64,000 nt of DNA. Source: Entomortierella parvispora (lineage: Eukaryota; Mortierellomycota; Mortierellomycetes; Mortierellales; Mortierellaceae). Under the pieces are notes generated by a model that was not told where the DNA came from, ran no database searches, and saw only the letters and a list, made by a program, of their open reading frames with translations. Location: the NCBI GenBank assembly GCA_963573315.1, contig OY752141.1:4154001-4218000 (forward strand). The letters run 5' to 3'. The position numbers and the translations under genes are program-made. This document shows, in pieces, positions 45,645-56,962 of this stretch (positions are counted from its first letter, which is position 1; every line of letters begins with the position of its first letter).

Positions 45645-46103
45645 CTACTCTTTGCAAGTGTCTTGTTTGAATCGATTGTTCTTGAAAAAAAAAAAGACGA
45701 ATGGAGATAAGAAAGGAGGTGAAGGAATGGTCAGTTGGAAGGATATTGGTGAGCATTGAACAGGAAAAGTCAACTGATTTACAACTTGACATCCTCCAGA
45801 GGTTCTGCAGTCAGCTTTGAATTGAGGTGTAGCCCCTGGTCCACTGCAGTCGTACAGGAATTGGTCGTTCCCGACTAATTGGAAGGAAAACAAGAGAGAC
45901 TGATCAACAAGAGGGGCAACTCGTAGGTGGGGGACGCGGACGTTGGGTCGAGAGAGGCAAATACTCCCCTCCCAAAAAAAAAAAAAAAAAAAATCACCTC
46001 CAAGGGCAGAGCCACAAAAGAGGCCCTCTCTTGGGCAGTCTCTCGCGCTGACGAAGCTCGACGCACTGAATACTATTGTAAGCAGAGCTAGGATGGTTCT
46101 CAT
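45645..46103 (-). CDS. Tiny secreted six-cysteine protein (77 aa, effector/chitin-binding-like)
   Basis: Three small exons, 46103..45998, 45874..45783 and 45680..45645, sum to 234 nt and join in phase to 77 residues. The first codes a signal peptide (MRTILALLTIVFSASSFVSA) and the start of the mature chain (RDCPREGLFCGSALG). The other exons supply DQFLYDCSGPG, CRTSGGCQV and NNRFKQDTCKE. The spacing CxxxGxxCGxxxG...LYxC...C...GC...DxC is that of small fungal secreted proteins loosely resembling chitin-binding CBM19-type modules. With six Cys, three disulphides are likely. A TATA box lies 125 bp upstream. Poly-T stretches flank both acceptors. A role in wall binding or host/microbe interaction is plausible, not shown. 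The gene is missed by simple open-frame scans because each exon is short. Confidence 0.72.
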   Translation of the reverse strand: MRTILALLTIVFSASSFVSARDCPREGLFCGSALGGDFFFFFFWEGSICLSRPNVRVPHLRVAPLVDQSLLFSFQLVGNDQFLYDCSGPGATPQFKADCRTSGGCQVVNQLTFPVQCSPISFQLTIPSPPFLSPFVFFFFKNNRFKQDTCKE

Positions 46104-46227
46104 AGTGGATTATGGTGGTGTTGGCAAGTGTGGTGGCGATAGATCAATTGGGAACAAAAGACGACAGAAACACAAGAAAAGGCTGAGAAATGAAGGACAG
46201 AAATATGACACGGGGAGAAATCCCGGG

Positions 46228-46234
46228 TTTTATA
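46228..46234 (-). promoter_or_regulatory. TATA box of the small secreted-protein gene
   Basis: TATAAAA on the minus strand, 125 bp before ATG 46103. Confidence 0.5.
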
Positions 46235-46391
46235 CACAAACCACGCTATGACGAAAGTAGAGAGCAGCTGTCATGGCCTCCACGGACAGTAAGATAAGGT
46301 GCCATGTCACGCTACACCATTCCTGCTATTCCGACCGAATCGCTAGAGCAGTAACTTTGGTTCTTTATTCATGGTCACAGAATTACACTGT

Positions 46392-48077
46392 TCAATGCTC
46401 ACACAGGCTGAAAGGCCGTTCAAACATCTCTTTGTTGGTAGTGTCGACAAAGAACTTTCGTTCCTTCATCAACTCCAGTCGGTGCTTTTTAGCCTCTTCC
46501 AACGACATTGGACAATCCATGTGTTCCTTGACTTGCTCTACAAGTTCCGCCGGAACCCTCTTTTCGATCTCACTCAAAAGACCGTCCTCCTTGATCCAGT
46601 CCATCTGTTGAGGGGGCACCACGCTGGTGGACAAGATTCGCTGCTTGGGGTTGACCAAGAAGAAAACCAAGATCTGTCTCGTTCCTGGCTTTGTCGCGTC
46701 CACCAATTCGAACGGTTGCACTTGGTGCTGGTAAATGTTGGGGAATGTAATGCAGCGATCCTCCTTGGTGATAATTCCATCCAAATTCTGGACCAGTGCA
46801 CCCTCATCACGAAGACCGTACATGACTTCACATCCGCGAACGTCCGATTGCTCATAGTCTGGTTCCACAACAGCTATCCTGAAGTTTAGTCTAGTCTCTG
46901 TCACATTCTCAGAGTGGTAGTAATAGATACCCGTGGCCACAATGTTCTCGTTCGCCATGCCTTCCACGTGCCAGGAGCCGCCCTCGTAGCGCGGGTTCTC
47001 GGGCGTCAATTCAATGTTGGCCAGTTTCACAATGACCTGCAACGGCTGCAGGCTGGGGGACTTTAGGTCGTATGGTTCCGCGGTAGGAGGGGCGACGAAT
47101 TCGGGGATCGCGACAGGTTTGGGTGTTCGGACTAACCGCCAGGCATCCTCTGCCTCATAACTTGCATCATCTCGCTCTGAATAGTCTACCTTGAAGGCCT
47201 CAGGGATTTCGTACCAGTCATAAGGATCGACCGTCAATCTTGGCTTCTTTTTCGAGATGGTTTGCATCTCGGCCAAGACTTGTCCGAACATGGGCATGAA
47301 AAGCTCGAGGATCTCCTCCAGAACCGGGTACATGGCCTTGTGCTCGACAGGATGCAAATTGTTGATGTAGGATTCGAACGCACATCGTCTGTTCTGGAAA
47401 TAATAAAAGTCGGTCGGGAGCCATTGGTACTTTTTCGAAAAGTATTTATCCCCCTCCACAGCAAAATATTCGTTCCAAATCTGATTCGTCTCCTCCTCCT
47501 CGTCGACGGCTCCCTCCAGAACCGTACCCCTGCCGATCCATTCCAGGGGTGGGGCGTTGGTGGGCATGTCCTTGGCGATTCGGGTGCGACCGGCGATGAC
47601 AGGGAAAAGGGAAGGGTGAACCAAGTCGAGGACTTGTTTCTTTGAACCAGGGTGCCAATCCTTTTCGTGTTCTGGCACGTTCACCAACTTGGCCACACAG
47701 GTCATCAATTCCTCCTTCAAACTTGGGGGGATCAATCCATCAGCTCTTCGAGTTCCATCGATTCCGATCTCGATAGGGATCTCGACCCCTTTATCCAATT
47801 GCTGCTGACGGAGGCTTGCGTACCATTCCAGTTCCTGAAAGACAAACCGGATCTGCTCCTCTGACAATGTGAGGCCTCCTTCTTGGAGTTCTCGTTTCCA
47901 ACGGGCTGCAATGACTGGGTTCTTGTATTTGGTCCACCAGAGATCTTTCTCACGGATGGCGTTCGAGGCCATTCGCATGTGTAGCTCTGGGACTAAGGTG
48001 ACGGGGAACCCACATTCGTAGTCTTCGCCTGTCCAAGGACTGGGTAGATCGGACGTTGAAGGTCTACTGGCTTCCAT
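46392..48077 (-). CDS. DUF4246-family protein (probable 2OG-Fe(II) oxygenase fold)
   Basis: A single exon of 561 residues from ATG 48077. Fungal DUF4246 hallmarks are present: MRMASNAIREKDLWWTKY near the N-terminus, DWHPGSKKQVLDLVHPSL, the RYEGGSWHVEG block (~360-370), YYYHSENVTE, and ITFPNIYQHQV. WHVE, the His of IYQHQ (~450) and the Arg of GTRQILVFF match the spacing of an HxE...H...R iron and 2-oxoglutarate site. The family is common in fungi and its biochemical role is largely unknown. No signal peptide or membrane segment is present. The Met at 48077 is chosen because the in-frame upstream codons (to 48191) are Phe/Leu/Pro-rich leader sequence. The oxygenase role is an inference from motif spacing. 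Confidence 0.88.
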   Translation of the reverse strand: MEASRPSTSDLPSPWTGEDYECGFPVTLVPELHMRMASNAIREKDLWWTKYKNPVIAARWKRELQEGGLTLSEEQIRFVFQELEWYASLRQQQLDKGVEIPIEIGIDGTRRADGLIPPSLKEELMTCVAKLVNVPEHEKDWHPGSKKQVLDLVHPSLFPVIAGRTRIAKDMPTNAPPLEWIGRGTVLEGAVDEEEETNQIWNEYFAVEGDKYFSKKYQWLPTDFYYFQNRRCAFESYINNLHPVEHKAMYPVLEEILELFMPMFGQVLAEMQTISKKKPRLTVDPYDWYEIPEAFKVDYSERDDASYEAEDAWRLVRTPKPVAIPEFVAPPTAEPYDLKSPSLQPLQVIVKLANIELTPENPRYEGGSWHVEGMANENIVATGIYYYHSENVTETRLNFRIAVVEPDYEQSDVRGCEVMYGLRDEGALVQNLDGIITKEDRCITFPNIYQHQVQPFELVDATKPGTRQILVFFLVNPKQRILSTSVVPPQQMDWIKEDGLLSEIEKRVPAELVEQVKEHMDCPMSLEEAKKHRLELMKERKFFVDTTNKEMFERPFSLCEH

Positions 48078-49458
48078 AATGGTTTGTCGTTTAATGTTGG
48101 TGGGAGTTGAGGAAAGAGAGAGAGGGAGAGAGGGGTCTTGGACGAGGGAGGGAAACAACAAAAAAAGATAAAGAAAGAAAAACGGCGGCAAACAGCAATT
48201 TGAGAGAATTGAGAGCCTGCTTTTTCTGGGTCACACCAGAGCTTCGTCATTCCAGGCAGTGGGAGTGACGGTGGCAAATCCAAATCCAAATCCGTCTTGA
48301 CTTGCCACCAGTGGCAAAGGAGACTGGCGAATTCTACACTTCCTTACCTGGGCTGTTGGCTCACCATGGTAAAAGCCATCTAGTAGAGTGGCAGTAGTGT
48401 CAAAGTTGCGAACCCCAAACCCTCTTCTACTGGCTTCCCAATGGGTGGAGCTTCTCCCTAGAGCTGTTTTTGAGTGATATGATTCTTACTTCCGCAGGAA
48501 TTCCAGGCTCTCGAGCTTGCCTTCAGGAAAGTGTTTCCACATACGCGTCGTATTCAATGCGGCCAACTGAGGCACGATGTCCTTTCGCCTATCGCACGCT
48601 AATGTCGTGTCACCTGTTCTATCTCATCCTTGCGGTTTACCTGTTGTCTTTGGACCGTCGAATCGGCTCTTGGGGCCTACAACCAATCAGTCACAGCACC
48701 TCGGGGTATACCATCTTTCATTGTCACCAACTGAAGGTGAATGAAGGCCTACCTTTTTTATTAATTGCAGCAATTGTGATGTTACTTACTCTGATATCCC
48801 CTCCCCCTCTCTTCCCTCACACAGAGATGTTGCACGGGGTCAGCGTTAGGATCCAGATTCACCATTATATAAACGAGAAGTGGGATTCCTCCGCCCATAT
48901 CCCCATTCCCTGTAGATCTAGGAAAATGGTTTGGTTTTCAAGGTAGTCTTTCATCAGGTAGTATTTGTCCTTTCTGAAGGTGAAGAAAACACGAGCGTTT
49001 GAGCAACAGAGAGTTAGACCCAAGTCGATCAGAACTGGGCGCAAATTTTGCTGTCAAAGAGCGGAAAAAGAAATAATCGGATTCGGCAAACTTCAGGAAG
49101 AAAAAACTCGAGTTGGAGAAAACATCGTTTAGAAACAGTGATGTAGACCATGGTACGGACCTGTGTTCCTTGTGTCTTGCCTTCATCGGAGTGTTATCCT
49201 CTTTGAGCTGAACCCTTTTATTTTTTTTTATTTTCCCAGGATCTCATCGTGGAAGAAGAAGAGTAGTTTTAGAGATCACAGTGAATAGAATTGTCAGAGC
49301 AACCTGGGTGAGCGCGGTCAGGCACGAATGCACGGTCTCCTGTAACGGAAAGTCGCTTTGTCGAAGCCATGGAGCTTGGGCCCGACAGAGCTACCTGTCC
49401 ATTGAACAATCTTGACAGCGCGAGCTGCAATTGCCGTCTGAGTGACAGCAGAAAGAAA

Positions 49459-49463
<5 letters not shown>

Positions 49464-49492
<29 letters not shown>
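49464..49492. repeat. (AG)n microsatellite
   Basis: About 14 AG units in the gene-poor region. Confidence 0.85.
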
Positions 49493-49494
<2 letters not shown>

Positions 49495-49961
49495 GTATCT
49501 ATGTACGTGGTTGCGAGAAGAGAGTAGAAATTAGGAATAGCCGGACGTAGGTTGATACTATAATAATGTGTGCAACAACACGCGCGAAGAGACGCGTCCA
49601 TTGGCAAGGGTCCTGTCCTACCCTTACCAGGTTGAGAGAGTCGAGACCTCTGCAAAACAATGTCATGCAGCATCGGAGAAAAAAACCAACGTTTCTCATC
49701 GTGCATCATTGTTGTCGTTTCATTTTTTTGGCGAGGAAGAAAAAGGGCCGCTGGAAAAAAAAAGAGATTGGATTGCAAAAGCTTTGCTGATCCATGATCC
49801 ATGATCCAGTCAAGTTCTCTCAAGTTTGGTGGCGATGCCTTCTCTCCCGTTCAAGATAGACCCATTATTGAGAGGAAGAACGGGATCAGCCATAACGGAA
49901 GAAAACGACGCGTCCAGGCCTTCCTCTTTGCTTATCGTTCGTCTTTCCCTTCCCCCTCTTT

Positions 49962-49962
<1 letters not shown>

Positions 49963-49994
<32 letters not shown>
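49963..49994. repeat. Poly-A run of 32
   Basis: A mononucleotide run on the plus strand, preceded by a pyrimidine block. It may be the tail of an old retroposed copy, but no target-site duplication was found. Confidence 0.8.
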
Positions 49995-49996
<2 letters not shown>

Positions 49997-51446
49997 AGCT
50001 CGTTTGTGTAGCCCCGCGAACCGGTGGACAGAGGACCCTCGCATGGCCCCAACGGACATCTGACCGCGTAAAGTAAGCTGGCGGAGGGACACGAGTTTAC
50101 AACGTTCGAGAGCAAACAGCAACGCACAAAGCGACGAGAGGAGCAAAGATCGCAAGCTGGCTTTTTAGGGTTGACCCCTGTTCAGCTCGTCCGTCTTCAT
50201 CCATGGGTCTAGATCATGTCCGGGTGCCTAGAACACGCCTTGACCTTTGCTCACCGTGTGCCACAAGGTACCAACTGTTCATTCGTTGCTGCTGCTGTTG
50301 TTGTTTTTGTTGTTTTTGTTTTTGTTGTTGTTGTTGCAGTTGCAAAAAATGTCGGATTTGATGAGCACTTGCTTCTTTTGGCGAGCAAATCACGCAACTG
50401 TCCGTCCCGCCTTTCCTCTTTGTTTTCTCCCCACATCCCCCCTCCCCACAGGTTTGAGGAGGAACAACAAAGAAGCACGGTCATTTTGCCGGTGAACGGT
50501 GAACGGCCGCTCCGTTGACCCAGTCTCGAAGATCCAAACAAATAATAAAAAAGAAAATCTCCTTGGGCTTTTGGGGTCTGCACCGACCCATCCCATCCGC
50601 CCTCCCCTACACCTGTCCCTGTCCCTGTCCTTGTTTCTAGTCTACTATCAATTTGCCCCTGCTTGGGCAAAGAAAAAAAATCGTTGGGGTAAAAAAATAA
50701 AGGTCTGCAGAGGTATCTTTTTTCCGTCACGTCCCATCCCTTCATCAGCCCTTCGGTAGTGAGTGGGAAGGGTATGTAATTCAGCCTACTGTATTCTTCA
50801 TAAGTTTGCAATTGCAGGCTAAAAATCGATACATACTCGTCCTTTACATCATGTGTCAAGGGACCTGCCGAATCGTTCCCAGTCCTTTGCCCTGGCCCTT
50901 GGCCCTTGCCCATTGTGTGTTCTTTTTTGGGTTCTTGTGTGGCAAAGTTATTAGTGCAAAAGAAAGAAAGTACTGTAATTGAGACCGATACTGTAATTGC
51001 TGTTTTGTATTTTTACAAGAGACCCTTGAGGGGACCCGCCAGCGCCGGGCGCGGTGTGCGCGCAGGAATGGAAAAAAAAGAGCGCGTGTTCGGACAAACT
51101 AGTTGCATCAATTGGAAGTGAAATAATGAGCAAGTAATTCTCCTCTGTGTTAGTGTCGATCTTGTGGCCACCTGTAAGTTCGATTTTAGTTGGTAGAAAA
51201 GACTGCGAGAGGAAAACACGGGGACGACATTGGATACAGAGTGGAGCGGCTGAAGTCCAAAATGACTAGGAACCAAAAAGGGCGCATGCAACTGTAATTG
51301 CAAATGAGAAAGGGAGAACCTTGCAGACACGGGTCTGCAGACTCTGTGCCAGCCAGTAGCCAAAGCGAAGAAAAGCAGGAAGCAAAAGAAAGCAAGAGAG
51401 AGCAGAGCGGACAAGCTTTCTGACTACAATCGCGCGCGGAGAAAGG

Positions 51447-51474
<28 letters not shown>
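51447..51474. repeat. Poly-A run of 28
   Basis: A mononucleotide run seen directly; no associated element recognised. Confidence 0.8.
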
Positions 51475-51477
<3 letters not shown>

Positions 51478-53485
51478 TTCAGGAACAGCCTGTGGGTTGC
51501 TGGAGAGGAAGAGAATGATTTTATGAGCACTGTGGCTTTCTAAAGGAGAAAAGTGGGGGATGGAGGAGGAAGGAGGGAGGGGAGCCAGACCGGTCTGTGA
51601 TTGGTATTGCTATCAGATGTACCTCATTGTACCTGTTCGCCAGTTTGTATCTTTGCTGCTGTGGTTGTGATCCACATGTGCAATGAACGTTCGGTTGGAA
51701 AAGGGGAGGGGAGCCAGCCGAGCCAATTTTAATGTCATTCATCGCAAGGACTTTGCTCGCTGAATCCGTGCATGAGACAGAAGAGGGCGCAAACAGACAG
51801 TAGACTAACTGAGGAATGAATGAGCAAACGTGGTCGGGTCCCCGCTCACTTTATTGATGTTTGCTCTCGATTTTCCTTGCATAGAGTCACCATGGTAGAG
51901 TTCATGACCTCCCCCCCTGTTCATCCAGCACAGGAATGACAGATGGAAGGCCCAAAGGGTGGAGAGGGAGGAAGAAGAATGACAGGGGAAAGGGGAGACG
52001 GCGTGGCCAACAGCAGATCCGATCCAGATCAGAGCGGTGTTTTGTTGCTGTTTGTCCCAGTTTGTTTCGGTCCTATTGTTGTCGCGCCCGTGTGGAGAAC
52101 CCTCGAACCACGTTTTCCATTCAACAGACAGCTGCTGGACCTGCGCCCCCGTCTTGGCAGAGTCAGGAGGAGGAAGAAGAACAGATTCGGATTGGGTTCG
52201 GGCCCCCTCCTCCCAAACCTTTCAGAGCTGCGAGAAAGCCAAAGTCTGCGCCCTGGAGGCTAGCAGCTGCAGACGACAGGGCGAAGAGAGAGACGGCGCC
52301 CGCGGAGTCGAGACTCGGGATTTTGTTCAAAAGGCCAAAGGAGATTGGATTTCGCGATAGGGGACAAGAAAACGCGATCTCGAACGCTCTTTCGACCCCT
52401 GTCTCTCTCTTCAATTGACCATCTGATCTCCTGCCCTGCCTGTCATTCATCGATTTGTTTTTTTGGTCTGCGTCCACTGTTCTGATTGTCTATTTCCACA
52501 CCCCGCCATTTCGTCCGTCGCGCTCACGATCTCGCCCGCTCTGTTCGTCTCGTTAACCAAGCCCTTTCGCTGTAACATCCTGCCTGACCCGTGAATTTTT
52601 TTTTGGAACTGAATTGTCTGCAGCTGCAGTCTAGTGGCCGATGTAGCCTGAAAAGACCCTTGCTTCCTGCTGCTAAAAGCCGATTGTCTTGACTACTGTA
52701 CTGCATGGCACAAGAAACAAACAACACTAATTCAAAAAAGGACCCAAATGACATGTGTGTTCCTTCATCTTTTGGTTCTATGACAGCGGCAGGGACAAAG
52801 GAAAAGTTGGGTGTGCCAGGACGGATGGTCGGACGGACAGCCGATTACAACAACAAAAACATGTTTTTTTGTCCCTTTCTCCGCGAATTGCTGCAAGGGT
52901 CGAGTCGCTGTTGCTGTGTGTGCGCCTTTAACACTCGTACACACGCTCTTCTTCGACCCTCTTGTTCTCGAACAAGGTTGGCCTAGCAAGCTGCTGGTGT
53001 TTGTTGATTATAGCCACCTTTCTTTTTTTTTTTTGTAGAGCAGGAGGTTGTGTGACCGAATAAACAGGACCCTATCTTTTTTGCTCTCTGTTCTTGGGCT
53101 GTTTTGTATCTCTCGCTTCAGACCCTTTCGCTCAGTGTCATGAGTGAATCAAGCGCGCGCACAAGGAAGGGAGGAACGAACGAACATTGATGGTGCTACG
53201 GTGGATAACTGTGTGCAACAGTAGTAATGATACAAAAAACTCATGAAATGACATCCCTCGTGCTTGCAAATGATGTGCTTTTTCCTTTTTATTTCGGGCC
53301 CTTTTCACCCAAATAAAAGAGTATGACCTGCGCTAGAATACAATATGTTTGCTTCAATCCACCTTATGGGGTGTGTGTTTCCAATTGAAAAAAGAGTGAG
53401 GGTGAGAGAAATATACAGTATGGGTAGGGTGGTGATGATGAGGATGATCTTCTGCTTAGGCCATTGTGGTTGGAGTGTTTTTTTT

Positions 53486-56265
53486 TTACTCCGCGACAAT
53501 ATGGGTGAGGGCATGGGCAAGAATTCCATGTTTGGTGTCATAGACCTTGGAACACCCTTCCTCAAAACACGGGTATGGAGGCTTGGTCTTGAGCGTGTTG
53601 TGCATCCACACATGGGCTTCCATCGCCGCTTCGTCCGGTAGCAGACATGGGCAACCCAAGAACGGGCATTGCTTCTATGAGGGTTGCAGGAACGAGGGGG
53701 GGTGGGCAAGGGGGCGGTGGATTTGTTTGTAGCGCATGCAAATGAAAGAAGGAAATAGAGCGGGAAACACGTTAGGAAAAAGGAAAAAGGAACCATGTCG
53801 GTGGTTGCAATCGTGTAAACAAACTATATTGTATACACATGCATTCAATACAGTCATCATCGGCATCATCGTCGCCCGTCTCGCCCGTCGTTTTCCATTA
53901 TCAGACACACACGCACGCACACACACAAACACACATACACACACACACACGCACCCTCGCGTTCGTTTTTGTGGAGAGAGGAAGAAAGGAGAAAGGAGAG
54001 CGCGAGCAAAAAAGGACGGGCCAACGTACGGAACCGAACTCTGAAAAAATGAAGGGCCAACCCAAAAAAAACCAACAAATCAATCAGTTTCTTTACCTTG
54101 CGATACAGGCAGGCGTGCTTGTAGGCCGACCGCTGGCACTCAAACTGTTCTTCGCAAGACTTGTAAGGACACTTGAATTGATGACCTGGGCCCAGATCCC
54201 GATGGATTCTTGCCTGGTGATCCGTCAACTGCTTGCTGCCCGAATACACCTTTCCGCAACCCTCGACCAGACACACCCACTCGAACCCAAGCGATTGTTC
54301 CTCATGCAATTGCTTGTGCCGTTGAAGTGTCAAGGGGTTGGCCAGGACTGCATCACAGCCTGCATAGTCGCATCTGAACTCGACCCCAATCAACCCCTTC
54401 TCATGATCAAGCACATGTCGACGGACATAGTCTGTACTGCCAAACGTCGACTTGCACCCCTCGATGGGACACGGCAATCGCTCGCCCGATTTCACTTGTT
54501 TGCACCGCAACTCGTGTGCCCTCAGGCATCGGTTCGTGCCAAAGACCTTGCCACAGCCCTCCACAGGGCACTGGAGTTGGATTCCAGCATCTCGTTCCGC
54601 ATGGATCTGAAGATGATCCTTGAGAGACTTGGGGGTGGCCAGGATCTTGTCGCACTCGGGCCAGGTGCAGGGGTATTTGAGTCCCACGAGTCCGCGGGCA
54701 TGCTTGAGTCTGTGGCGAGACAGGTTCTCGGTCGATCCATAGGCAGCATCGCATCCGGGTTCGGGACACTTGTGCATCGTGCCTGATCGCTTTTGTTTGC
54801 ACAATCGGACATGAGCCGCTTGCGATTGCTTGGTCCGAAGACTCACGCGGCAGCCGGGCATGGTGCAGAGAAAGCGCTCGCCCTGATCCGAATCTTTGTG
54901 ATCCCGAATATGACGACGCAAGCCCTGATGGGTAGAGTAGGACCGTTGACAGTCGCCCAACTGGCACTTGAACGGAAGGTTCTCGTTGCTGTTCAGGAGA
55001 ATACTCATGGCCATACCGCCAGGTGGAGGGCCGCCAGCCCCCTTCTGAACATTGTTCTCAGCAAGGGCCTGTCCGTCGTGATTGGAAGACTCCGAGGGGG
55101 GATAGGGGAAGGGGGAAGAGACGGATCGAGATCGAGATCGAGGACTGCTCGACCTGGATGCCATCCGCTGGTCTACAGGGGAACTGGGCTTTTCGTCGTA
55201 CTCTTGTTTCTCTTCTTGTCCACCTTGTTCTGACACCTCCATTGCACTCTCTCGGGGACTCGGAGAATGTTCATCTCCCTTGATGTACTCTCTGGCACTT
55301 GTTCGAGTCTCGGCCACTGCTTCGGGTTCTGGAGGGGCGATGATCCTTCCATTGGACAAAGAGGTCGGCGTCGAGGTTGTCGCGGTATCGGCGCGCAGGC
55401 GTTTCAAGTCCCGTTCCGTTGGCACGACGATTGAGACGGGCTGAAGTTTGGGCGAGGGGGAAGAGTAGTGCGAAACCGAAGAGGTAGGAGACGTGGACGA
55501 GAACGAGGGTGCGGGAGAGGAAGTAGGAGAGGAAGGCGCAGGAAGGTGGTGGTGAGAAAAGGGCGCTGTTGCTTTTGCTGTACCTGATCCGCTACTGTAC
55601 AAGGCTTGTTGTGGATGGTGGTGGTTGTGCTGGTGGTGGTGTTGGTGAGGATGATGATGACTGCGATCTGGTCCAAAGGAGGTCGGCCGAGGAGGAGGAG
55701 GAAGGGGAGACGCTGCTGACGAAGCTGTCGGGAATTGTGGAGGCGAGTGGCGGGATGAAGGGTTGGCGGGTGCGGGAGGATACGACTCGCGCTCGCGGAT
55801 ATAAAACGACTGGCGTTGCTGTTCATGTTGTTGCAATACCTGATGCCGAGAGTGCTGCTGGTGGTGTTGTGAGGGGTAGTCATGGTATTGCTGTGGAGGA
55901 GATTGTGAGTTGTGGAGGTGGGCAGAGGAAGGAGGTTGCTGATAAGAGACAGAATGGTGGTGTTGGCGTTGGGCAGGAGGGGGAGGAAGAGAGTATTGAT
56001 ATTGAGGGCGAGCGGAAGAAGGAGGGGAGTGAGGATGGGAAGGAGGAGGGTACGGATAAGAGCTGTCGCGGTGGTGCCGAGAGTGGGAGTCGTATGTGGA
56101 AGGAGGATGGTGGTGATGGTGGTGCGAGGACGACGGAGGCGGAGGAGGCGGAGGAAGGAGGGAGTGCTTTGATGGGTGAGGACGAGGCCCTGTGGAGAGA
56201 TAGTAGGTGGAGGTGTGCTGGCCCTTTGAGGAGGACCGCGAGAAGGACATGGCTGTGGTGCTCAT
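53486..56265 (-). CDS. C2H2 zinc-finger protein with eleven fingers
   Basis: Two exons, 56265..54097 and 53674..53486, give 785 residues. The ATG at 56265 precedes a long His/Pro/Ser/Gln-rich region (residues ~20-330) with poly-Pro and poly-His tracts, then an acidic/Ser section. From ~430, fingers follow in tandem: KCQLGDC..., LCTMPGC..., KCPEPGC..., PCTWPEC..., QCPVEGC..., PCPIEGC..., RCDYAGC..., VCLVEGC... and KCPYKSC.... The last exon adds two more (QCPFLGC..., PCFEEGC...). Fingers 2 and 5 end in HxxxC-type spacing (HVRLC, HELRC). The long CxxxxC spacing and tandem layout resemble TFIIIA-like proteins, but the count and the large N-terminal domain differ, so a nuclear DNA- or RNA-binding regulator is the safest reading. 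The 422-nt intron contains an (AC)n tract and no other coding sequence. Without the last exon the chain would run into intron sequence. Confidence 0.85.
53903..53953. repeat. Imperfect (AC)n microsatellite within an intron
   Basis: CA-repeat copies with G and T interruptions lie inside the single intron of the zinc-finger gene. Confidence 0.8.
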
Positions 56266-56375
56266 GATGCGAATAGGAGCAGGAACAGGAGCAGGTACAG
56301 GAGTAGGAAATGAGAGATGAGATACGACGAGATACGATGTGATGTGAAGTGAAAGGGAAAGAGGCAAGATGAAAG

Positions 56376-56407
<32 letters not shown>

Positions 56408-56938
56408 GAAAGAAAAAAAAAAGAGGTGCGAACAAGAAAGAGGATAGGAATGAATGGAAGGGGAAAAGAAAAGAAAGAAAGAAAGAAGAGAGAAAGAGAG
56501 GAAAGAGAGAAAGAGAGGAAAGAGAGAAAGAGAGAAAGAATGCGAAAAAGGAGACACAAAACGAGAGAGCAGAGGGAGATTTGGGGTGGGGAGCACAAAA
56601 TGAGGGCGAGCAATGCAAAGAGGAAACGGCAAACCTGTCGCACTGCTTGCACTACAGCTCTGGCCGGCTCGTCTTTTTCCTATCGTGGCGGATGTTACTG
56701 CCGTGAGTGTGTGTGTATGTCTGTTCTGGAGATGGATAGAGAGTGAAAGACACACACATACACACGCACACACACACACAGACAGAAGGAGAAGAGAAGG
56801 AGAACAGACAGGCACAGGGACACTAAAGGAGAAACGCTGCTTAAGGAGGGGTAGAAAAGGGAGAGAGAGAGAAAGAGAGATAGAGGGAGGGAGAGAGAGA
56901 GGGACAGCAGCAGGAGGAAAGAGGAGCAAAGCGAGCAA

Positions 56939-56962
56939 CGACGACGACGACGACGACGACGA
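56939..56962. repeat. (GAC)n microsatellite
   Basis: Eight ACG/GAC units in the presumed 5' region of the zinc-finger gene. Confidence 0.8.

Larger units (their letters stand above)
48078..53485. other. 5.4-kb region without a recognisable gene
   Basis: This is the longest gene-free stretch in the window. It has poly-A runs of 32 (49963-49994) and 28 (51447-51474), an (AG)n tract (49464-49492), a GTT-rich segment near 50290-50340, and CT- or GA-rich blocks. Several open frames of 100-220 codons on both strands have biased composition and no domain, and no paired splice sites joined them into a plausible protein. It holds the DUF4246 promoter and possibly unannotated non-coding transcripts; decayed transposon sequence is also possible, but no terminal repeats were seen. 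Confidence 0.5.

Noticed and set aside
51030-51070. GC-rich motif GCCGGGCGCGGTG resembling the Alu/SRP RNA 5' domain
   Set aside because: The flanking conserved SRP elements and fold are absent; chance similarity.
51936-52418. 160-codon plus-strand frame
   Set aside because: Overlapped by two other frames of similar length in the same strand and without a recognisable motif.
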